64,000 nt of DNA, taken from Acheta domesticus (Eukaryota > Arthropoda > Insecta > Orthoptera > Gryllidae). Positions 57,101-64,000 of the stretch are shown here, in pieces. A program made the translations under genes and the position numbers. The notes beneath the pieces are model-generated. The model searched no databases. It saw only the letters and a program-made list of their open reading frames with translations, and was not told the DNA's origin. The first letter of the stretch is position 1. Every line of letters starts with the position of its first letter. Location: the NCBI GenBank assembly GCA_031308135.1, contig JAHLJT010000631.1, forward strand, positions 142,580,734 to 142,644,733, written 5' to 3'.

Positions 57101-60100
57101 TCCTTTAAAAGTTTGCACATTTCCCTTTTGTTTCCATTGCAGCCGACGAAGTACAAGGATATCTCCTTACCCATTGATTACCCCGTGCCATAGTTTTGTT
57201 AGGACCTGTTCCGACTTCTAATTTGAGTCTGATTTCTAACAAAACTCAAAATTACTGTCCCTTAAAAATCAATCGCACAGTTAACAATTAAATCGCGTTC
57301 TTGCATAAATTTTCCTGATTCCCTCTCTAACAGTTAATTATTATGACCACGACTTCTTACGCATATGAACTGCTCTGCCGGCCCGATATACGAACTGTTT
57401 CACTGCTAAGTATGTCTTTCGTAAGTCATAATGCCCTTCTTTCAATTGTCTTCTTCGTTTTCAATTCGATAAAGCCCCAATTCCGTGTCTCTTTGCTAAT
57501 TGCTCCGCATCCACTTCAACAGTCTATGTCTATCTCCCTTCCCATTACCTCGTACACTTGTTACCGTAGTTCCTTGAGATTAGGCCTTTTCCCCTATTTA
57601 TAATTAAGCACGGAAATTTCTCACGTAACCCAAAATGACTTTATTTTTCAGTTTTCTCACGCCACCGGTCACCTGAAACACTTGGCTCTTTATTTGTAGT
57701 TTAATTCTTGCGTCCATCTTAACCACTTTTGTTTCCTCACATTCTTTCGCATTAACGCGATCAATGATATATAGTTGGTGATGATGATGATATGATGGTA
57801 GATATGATGAGGTATATTTGATGATAGTTGATGTTATGATGTTCGCGTCCGAGACTGTCGTGAGGTTAATTCACAACGCACTCTCTTCCTTCTGAAACAC
57901 ACCATTCAAATACACGGACCCGTTAGAAGTACTCTTCCCCATACCTTTTTTTCAGGCTTTGCAAAATTTCCGAAGTCTCAGGCTGAACGCTTTCTTCAAC
58001 GAGAAATTCGATCACAATGTGTCGTTTTGCAGTCTCTAGACCTTCTGTTTACTAATCACTCTAGCAACACCCAGACTCGGCTGATCAGGTTCTAACCTGC
58101 ACAGAAGTATTGTAACTATACCCAGGCAGTGTAGCTGCTGGGACCCGGCGGAGTGTTAGAAACTAGTGGTGCTGCAGAAAGGCACAGATTTTCTCGTAGT
58201 AAAGTTTTCTAATTTCTTTGCTATGGATTGTCTTTACGGTGTTGCCCCATCTTCTTGCCAGCTGCCATCTATTGCCGCCCAAAGTATATTTCTTTTAACT
58301 TTTCTCAGTATTTCGGTTTACTAATAGTAGAATGTAAACATTACTTTAATATTACTAAACAAAAGTAAAAACTCGTATTAAATGGCAATTTTTAATTTAG
58401 ATCTGTTTGCAAGAAAATGGCGTTAAAGCCTTACTGTAAACCCAAAATTTGAAGCTCTTTTTTATAGAAAATGTTTGAGTTTTGAAAAATTTCATTGGAA
58501 GATAATTGAACAATTTCCACTCACAAATGCAATAGTGTTTAGAAATTGCTGGAAATGTGCATATCAACGGCGTGAGATATATTTAAAAAAATATATTTGT
58601 GCATTTAAAAAAAAAGAATACAGCGAAGTGAATTTTATGCCTTCTTAAAAAGTGCAATTGGCAATAGCTGTATGAAAAGTTTGAAGATAAAATGTGGAGC
58701 CGTTTTTGGGAAAATCTTGTTTTTGTTATTTTTCAGAAATGCAAATATTTCACCGAATATTCCGCGAAAACTACTAAAAGTTTCAAAGAAATCTAGAGTA
58801 CATGAATGAAAGAACTAAATACGAAGAACAAATTATATTTGAAGAAAAAATATCTATCTTCAATTTTGTAGTTGTAGAAAGACGCCGAAAAATATTCAAA
58901 CCTTGATCAATTTTCGAAAATTCAGAGTAAAGAGTGAGAATCGGACCTACGCCACCTTTATAAGTGTATTTTACTCTCTTCTTACAAGAAATTTAAATAA
59001 AATTTTGGATTCATTTTTGAGAAAATTTTGAAAATGTCGCAGAGGCTTTAAGTTCACCCAAAGTGTAAAGAATGTTTCGCAAAATCTCAAAGCTTCAACT
59101 CAAGCCGGATCGACTGAGGTTTCTTCAATTTGGAAAAAATCCTTTTGTGCTTTACTAAAATCTTACGTAAGTGATGTTCACAGACAAGCGGACAGAGGGA
59201 TGGACGGACATTTTGCCGTCAATCGATTTTCCGGTGTTAAGGACCAACAAAACAGAAATTGTGTTTACACCACGAGTTAGAGGATTTTTCTTAATTTAGT
59301 ACCTGGATTTATTAATTTTTTGTGCCGAAAATCAACCGTTTTTTCGCACTGCATTACATAACCATCTCTATTCTACGTATTTTACGCGCTATATATGCAG
59401 TATACGAGAAATTAAAAACAACTAGTCCCGGTTATTTGTAGACCTTTGTAAATTTTAAATTATTTTCATAAGTAATATCACGAGAAGTGCTGTGCTAGCC
59501 GGTAAATTCACGACTCGCGAGGAGTGAATTTACCGGCTAGCACAGCACTTCGAGTGATATTTAGTGTGACTATATCACGAATAAACACATTACATGATTT
59601 GAAAGGATAATTTAAATCACAGGAATAACGAAAAAGAGAAATATTACTCAAAATTACTACCGAAAAATGAAAAACTTTCATTCAGCTCCGACTTATCACT
59701 GCCTGCTGGAATAACTTATAACCAAGTAACATTTAAATAACATTTTAATGCAGAAAATGATTTCAAATATGTTTCACTTTTATGGTAATAAAACTTTCTA
59801 AAAAGAATTATAACAATGCTACTGACAAGAACATTTATTAAAAGCACAATCATTAAAGTTGTAGGAAGTTGGTTTCCAAGTCTTGGTCTTCCATGTAAGT
59901 ATTTGAAATGGAAGATGTACTAGATGAATTAGCAGCGGAATTTGTCAATTTCGAATAGATTGAACACACGTGTGTACTCATTAAAATATTTTCCTGAATA
60001 ATTTTGGTTGTAACGTTCCACATAGTTTTGATAGCATATTCTTTGTACTCTGTGTATGTGTAATTTCTTCATTTGTAGTTTGTGCTGTCCATTTGTATTT

Positions 60101-63100
60101 TCTGTCTTGACAAAATTCTTGAAATTTCTTCCACACACTTTTTCCGTTCCTTTCGCTGTTTTACGGCACTGAATCTTTAATAATAGATTCTATTTCAGAG
60201 TTTTAAACATTACCAAAACCACACATTTTAATATTATATTGATGCACAAGAGCTATTTTGGAGGTGAAACAATTGCTATCGTTATCTTAAAAAGGTAAAC
60301 AAAGGTTTTACAGCGATAAAAAAAGGTAAACAAGCTGATGGCGATAAACATCTGGGATTGGTTTAATTTGAATATATCCAGGCTTACCATTGGCTACTTA
60401 CGACGCGGATAGACATGAGTGAAATAGTCGTTATGAAACAGTTTAAACTGCCTGTGACGTGTAGATCAGTACATTCTGCACACGAGCTTCATAATCCCTA
60501 TCCAAGTTAATCATTTGCAAGAGAAGACCAATGTTTCTCCAATGTTTCTTCAACTTTATGTTTACATTTAGAAGAAAATATGTTGACGGACTTTGCCTTC
60601 TTTACTAATTTAATATAAAATATTTGCCACTGGATTTATTACAATTACGGATTACATCAGCATATGGCACAGAAAATAATTACGACTTCTGAACTAAGAG
60701 CCTTCCAGAAAATAAATATTTAATATTTATTTGAAATTTATTTATTACAAAATAAGTGGTTGAGCTTTCAAGATGGACATTGAGCAGTGATATCAAGAAA
60801 GATTGGAAAAGACTTTGGAGACCGAAATGAAACTGTGGAACAGATAAAACGGAAACTTTATTCCGTTTTCCGATAAATGTACTCAAAACAGCAAAGTCTT
60901 TTTGAGTACACAGTACAGAAGACATGAAATATGCTGGAGAAAGTTGATAAAAAACATAAAGTTGAAGTTGGGAGTAGCTGTCAACAATGATTGTCTAATA
61001 TTCTTAAGATGAGTTGACGTGATTATTCCTTTACTAACAATTATTAATATACACAAAACTACACGTGATGAAGTTAATACAATAATTTCATTTGAAAGAA
61101 AAACAAAATATTGTTTGTTATTGATAAGCTAAGAATACTATCCAACCCATTAAAGCCTTCAATATTTCATCACAGAAAATGTTAGACAGCTGCGTAATAT
61201 TTGTACATCCCTATACTTGTGAATAGGTATAAGCCATGAGAGTTGGAACTACTGATAACAAAAAAAGAAGTCTGAAAAAATAACACTTCAAAGTTATATA
61301 CGACGATACAAATTTGTACAGAATAATAACTGAACTAATCCATTCTGAAAGAAGGGTACTGAGATACACTTCTGCGTCTTCGACACGCGAAAAAGTATTC
61401 ATTTAGATTTTATTTTGTTATCTTTCTTAACAGAAAGATCGAATGGATTGGTTTCGCCATTATTATTTTGAACTGACGAAATGTAAATTTTTTTGGAAGA
61501 GATGTTTTCAAACAAAAGGTAAATGGGGTTAGGTGAAATTAATAAGGTTAAAAGATGACTGGGAATAAGATTAATGACTGATATCGCAAAAGGGAGGAAG
61601 AATGGAAGATTCGTTAGGGTGCACACTCGCATATACAATCACACTTTTTCATGGAATACACTACCACATACGTTATTAGGAGGCGTGTGGGAATCAGCCC
61701 CACGATGAGAATGATAATGAATACACAAAATATAAATTTCCGCACCTCGCTTGTACTTTGGTGCGTTGAGAAGGAGGCCATCCGGCGAGTGCTGCGAGGC
61801 GACCCGGAAGCGCCTGCGCGGTGGTCGTGCCGTTGAGCGGGCCGGTGCGGCCTCGCGTGTTGCAGGTGGGCTCCGCCCTGCTGGCCGACGCCCGCGCCTT
61901 CGACCTGCCCTGGCTGTTCCCCAAGCCCTCCGCCGCCCCCGGCGACCTCCAGCCCGTGAGTAACACACTCGCCGCCGCCGCACGCGGCGCCACCCACCGC
62001 ACTGCGCTCAAGTCCACTGGGCCAATGGCACTCATCACCGCTCCAGAAGCACAACCTGACAGACGGCTAGAAAATTTGAACAATGTCTTCTTCCTTTTCT
62101 AATGAAAGTAGACAATAATTATCGCTTGCCTTTCCTTTGACAGGTTTATCCAAACATTTCGTCCTTCCGGTGTGTACTTTCTTATACATTATTTTCATCG
62201 TTCTCATAAGGCAGATTTTCTTCTTCCGTTTTCTCTGTTCCATAGTTTCATTTCGGTCCCCAAAGTCTTTTTCCATCTTCCTTGATATTACTACTCAATG
62301 TCCATCTTGAAAGCTCAATCACTTATTTTTTAAACGTTACCTTATTATACCAACTATCTCTTTTTAGCCTGTATCATAGACCACGGCGTGGTCTATAAAA
62401 CGACTAGACGTTTCCAACTTCTTCTTAATTTATACGTGACGAGGTTCATTAGCCTTCCTCCAGTAATCAAATTCCCCTTCTTTCCATTTTTTATTGCTTC
62501 TTTAGACTTCATGTAATCGCACATGAAGATCGTAATGTGCTTCGTGTGTTACTGGTGTTTAGTTATGACGCCTAATTTCCATCTGCCAATCCAAACCAGA
62601 ATGAAATTCAATCACATGTAGTATACATTTCTGAAGAGAGAATTTGACATTCTTCTTGAAAATATTTGTCACTTTTTTACGTGGTTGTATGCTACAAAAT
62701 AATTGCCTGACAAATATCTGAAAGTGAAGTATTTATATCGAATTTGCACAAGCAAATTAATTACTTTTTTCATTTTCCTAGGTGAAAATTAATACTTTTA
62801 CTATAGGTACTCTTAGCAATAAATATACGTAAAATATTTCTTCCAAAAAGGCCTCACTGGTTTCCTTTCAGGAGAGGCCTCTGTACGCTTTCGACTACAA
62901 TGTGAACAATCCAAGTACAGCAGATATGAAGAGCCATTGGGAGGTACATGATGGCGACGTAGTGAGGGGATCATACACAGTGGTGGAGCCCGATGGCACC
63001 TTGCTCACAGTCGAGTACACGGCTGACGGCAACAACGGCTTCAACGCCGTCGTCAAGAGAGACGGCATCTTCGTTAAACCCCAGGAAAACCCGACAAACT

Positions 63101-63108
63101 TGGGAGAC
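51654..63108 (+). CDS. RR-2 cuticle protein 2, three exons in window, 3' end outside
   Basis: Exon 1 51654-51683 encodes MGESFLFCWM and ends at GTAAGT; exon 2 61866-61955 (acceptor GTGTTGCAG, donor GTGAGT) and exon 3 62872-63108 (acceptor CCTTTCAG, donor GTAAGT) follow, all in phase 0. Exons 1 and 2 together give MGESFLFCWMVGSALLADA, a good signal peptide with cleavage before RAF; neither exon alone would. Residues 20-40 read RAFDLPWLFPKPSAAPGDLQ. Exon 3 carries an extended Rebers-Riddiford domain: LYAFDYNVNNPSTADMKS, HWEVHDGDVVRGSYTVVEPD, then GTLLTVEYTADGNNGFNAVV, of RR-2 type. Lack of the usual TGD and the NNPSTAD insert mark it as divergent from gene 1. At least one further exon lies beyond 64000. 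The first intron of 10.2 kb holds a piggyBac remnant and a family B repeat. Linking exon 1 to exon 2 is inferred; exons 2 and 3 are firm. Confidence 0.8.
52583..53586 (+). mobile_element. piggyBac-like element, internally deleted
   Basis: Ends CCCGGGAGTGGTAACGCG (52583) and the complement of CCCGGTAGTGGAAACGTG (53586). The right flank is TTAA (53587-53590), the piggyBac target; the left equivalent is CCAA, two transitions away. An additional inner inverted copy of GGTAACGCGGGGTCTCTGGG lies near 52770-52795. At about 1.0 kb it is too short for a whole transposase (near 600 aa), and it keeps only an N-terminal-to-core fragment. It is inserted in intron 1 of cuticle gene 2. Confidence 0.75.
52930..53355 (+). 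pseudogene. piggyBac-family transposase fragment, 141 aa
   Basis: The open frame reads SGNRISLFTALGKAVCTQFQ, then LDMIERMTESTN, EIKAVIVLRILAESVKSGHP, NLAELWKVDNMGIDIFHCTL and LKRFQFLLQNMGLDVTTRPD, and then stops. The order matches the start of the piggyBac transposase domain: a SLF...F helix, an I-x-x-I/M-x-x-x-TN block, EIKAxIGLLxLxGVxKSxH, LW...G...F and RFxFLLxxLRFDD-x-T-R. The catalytic aspartates lie further on and are absent. Inactive. Confidence 0.8.
53591..58160. other. Intron 1 of cuticle gene 2, middle part, no gene seen
   Basis: AT-rich with an (ATT)n microsatellite at 54110-54141 and a direct duplication of ACAAAATATATACAGTGATC at about 54432-54475. A GC-richer block at 54660-54850 contains GCGTATAAACACTGC (54708-54722), TATA-like, but no coding exon could be attached to it. 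Another at 56030-56200 has open frames on both strands without family likeness. TGATGATGATATGATG repeats lie at 57779-57840. Confidence 0.4.
58161..59426 (+). repeat. Family B repeat, copy 10, complete ~1.26 kb
   Basis: Starts AACTAGTGGTGCTGCAGAAA and ends in a degenerate hairpin (CTATTCTACGTATTTTACG, then GTATACGAGAAATTAAAAAC). AACTAGT occurs at both edges (58161-58167 and 59420-59426), possibly a target duplication, although ACTAGT also starts other copies. It lacks the ~480-bp internal tandem units of copy 9. Confidence 0.65.
59474..59562. repeat. Near-perfect 89-bp hairpin palindrome
   Basis: Left arm GAAGTGCTGTGCTAGCCGGT continuing AAATTCAC and right arm GTGAATTTACCGGCTAGCAC continuing AGCACTTC are perfect complements over 28 bp. 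With a 2-base mismatch the outer AATATCAC/GTGATATT pair extends the stem to 38 bp. The centre contains the palindrome CTCGCGAG. No open frame. Confidence 0.85.
59563..61865. other. Intron 1 of cuticle gene 2, last part
   Basis: No gene recognised. Duplicated AAAAAGGTAAACAA units lie at 60289-60330. A segment at 60749-60856 reappears inverted at 62224-62333, past exon 2. The GC-rich block 61755-62010 surrounds exon 2, and its long antisense open frames are compositional. Confidence 0.4.
60749..60856 (+). repeat. Dispersed repeat, inverted partner at 62224-62333
   Basis: Shares TTGAGCTTTCAAGATGGACA, then ATATCAAG, GGAAAAGACTTTGG and GACCGAAATGAAACT with the minus strand of 62224-62333, at roughly 90% identity. 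The pair flanks exon 2 of cuticle gene 2 at a distance of about 1.0 kb and 0.3 kb. Identity of the repeat is unknown. Confidence 0.7.
62224..62333 (-). repeat. Dispersed repeat, inverted partner of 60749-60856
   Basis: Minus-strand copy in intron 2 of cuticle gene 2, ending just after TTGAGCTTTCAAGATGGACA. The short antisense open frame at 62067-62276 reads through it and is not a gene. Confidence 0.7.
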
Positions 63109-63474
63109 GTAAGTTACAACATCATTACTTTATTTATATCAGTTCAATTAAAAGCTATGAAAACTGATATAACGCTATTTTCCGAATACATATAATTCTT
63201 CAGTCTTATGATATTGATTTCGAAATTGAAGTAGACTACAAAATTGGCAGCTCTAGTTGCAAAACGTGTTGGAATAAAAATTTTTGGAATTATTACATGA
63301 ATGTATTTAAAATTGTTGATTTTATTTCTGATGCTACATCTTAATGCTCACATTCCTACCTCACTTAAAAAATTTATATCTACCAGATCATGAAATATGT
63401 TTTATTAACATTTAAATATCCTTATACAGCCCATCTCTATTTTCAAATGGCTTTGATGAACGTGTTATTTCTAT

Positions 63475-64000
63475 TCCACCTCAGACTACAACTTTTTTTA
63501 ATTTCTCGTATTTGTACTCTCGTTTATGTATGATGGCAGTTATGGAATGCTGCGAAAAATCGATTTCGAGATTTCAACGGAAATGCACATTTGGGGTTCC
63601 CGATACCTAAAAAGTTATGTTGTTCAAAACGTTCATCCCTCCGTCCGTCCACCATCCGTCTGCCTGTCCGCTAGTCTATCATATGTAAAAAACACTAAAC
63701 ATAAACGCATAAACTATACGTAGGATTTTCTCCAAACTGAATGAACCCCTGTCGATCTGGGTTACTCAAAGCTCTGAAACACATTAATTTGAGGGGGAAC
63801 TTTACGTCAAGCAAAATTTCCCCCGCGACATTTTCAATTTTGTTAAAACTTGCCCAAATTTTTCTTTAAATTTCTTGTAAGAATAGAGTGAAATGAAGAA
63901 TTTTCGAAATTCGCAAAAATTTCAAACTTTTTCAGCGTCTTCTATAACAACAACATTGAAGATATTAGAGATTTTTTCTTCAAGTAAAATTCTTTCTCCA
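63475..64000 (-). repeat. Family B repeat, copy 11, runs off the window
   Basis: The degenerate hairpin end (TTTCTCGTATTTGTACTCTC, 63501 onward) is followed by the GATTTCGAGATTTCAACGG, TCCGTCCGTCCACC and CAAATTTTTCTTTAAATTTC blocks seen in the copy at 11437. Lies in the last intron (within this window) of cuticle gene 2. Confidence 0.6.

Noticed and set aside
61614..62102. Antisense and sense frames of 110-146 codons around exon 2 of cuticle gene 2
   Set aside because: Compositional shadows of a GC-rich exon and its flanks.
1..64000. CRISPR array, tRNA, rRNA or bacterial operon
   Set aside because: No regularly spaced identical repeats, no tRNA B-box with cloverleaf, and gene structure is eukaryotic throughout.

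Overview
The window is nuclear DNA of an insect, probably one with a large, repeat-rich genome. It is AT-rich, host genes are split into small exons by introns that carry transposons, splice sites are of the GT-AG type, and two host genes encode chitin-binding cuticle proteins of the RR-2 class, which points to an arthropod. The long TE-filled introns would suit a hemimetabolous insect, but I cannot name the order or species. No bacterial, organellar, tRNA, rRNA or CRISPR feature was seen.

Host genes. (1) A four-exon minus-strand gene (13625 to 7830) encodes a predicted 162-residue protein resembling the CXorf65-homolog family. Its 5.1-kb third intron holds retrotransposon and repeat debris. 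(2) A three-exon plus-strand RR-2 cuticle gene (29035 to 33525, 140 aa) has a TATA box and a poly(A) signal. (3) A second plus-strand RR-2 cuticle gene has its TATA box at 51551, a short first exon at 51654, a 10.2-kb intron, exons at 61866 and 62872, and continues past the window. The two cuticle genes lie in tandem and share an architecture: a short first exon ending in phase 0, a long first intron, then the RR-2 exon. (4) A weak candidate for the last exon of another minus-strand gene lies at 1498-1551.

Mobile DNA makes up much of the rest. 3383-5749 is an apparently intact hAT transposon (13-bp TIR, 8-bp TSD, 498-aa transposase). 8559-10284 is a decayed Jockey fragment interrupted by the 3' end of a Penelope-like element with a GIY-YIG domain and a hammerhead-like motif. 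14166-22240 is a decayed non-LTR element with R4/Dong-like RT, split by a 5.4-kb hAT-type element (16141-21558). 22980-23456 is a Tc1/mariner-type MITE. 23888-26295 is a Transib-like non-autonomous element carrying a tandem array. 30948-32210 is a foldback element inside the cuticle gene 1 intron. 43260-48099 is a full-length Jockey-clade retrotransposon with both ORFs open. 52583-53586 is an internally deleted piggyBac-like element.

A further dispersed repeat family (called family B here) occurs about eleven times in both orientations (10.3-13.9, 24.2, 38.5-39.7, 41.4-43.2, 48.1-50.6, 58.2-59.4 and 63.5-64 kb). One end is TAGTGGTGCTGCAGAATGGC-like and the other is a palindromic hairpin around CTTTCCCGTATAC/GTATACGGGAAAG. 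It encodes nothing visible. The intact Jockey element sits inside one copy. A second family (called A) has a CT-rich microsatellite core and two inverted copies, one inside intron 1 of cuticle gene 1 and one just past its 3' end.

All family names come from motifs read by eye. No database search was run.
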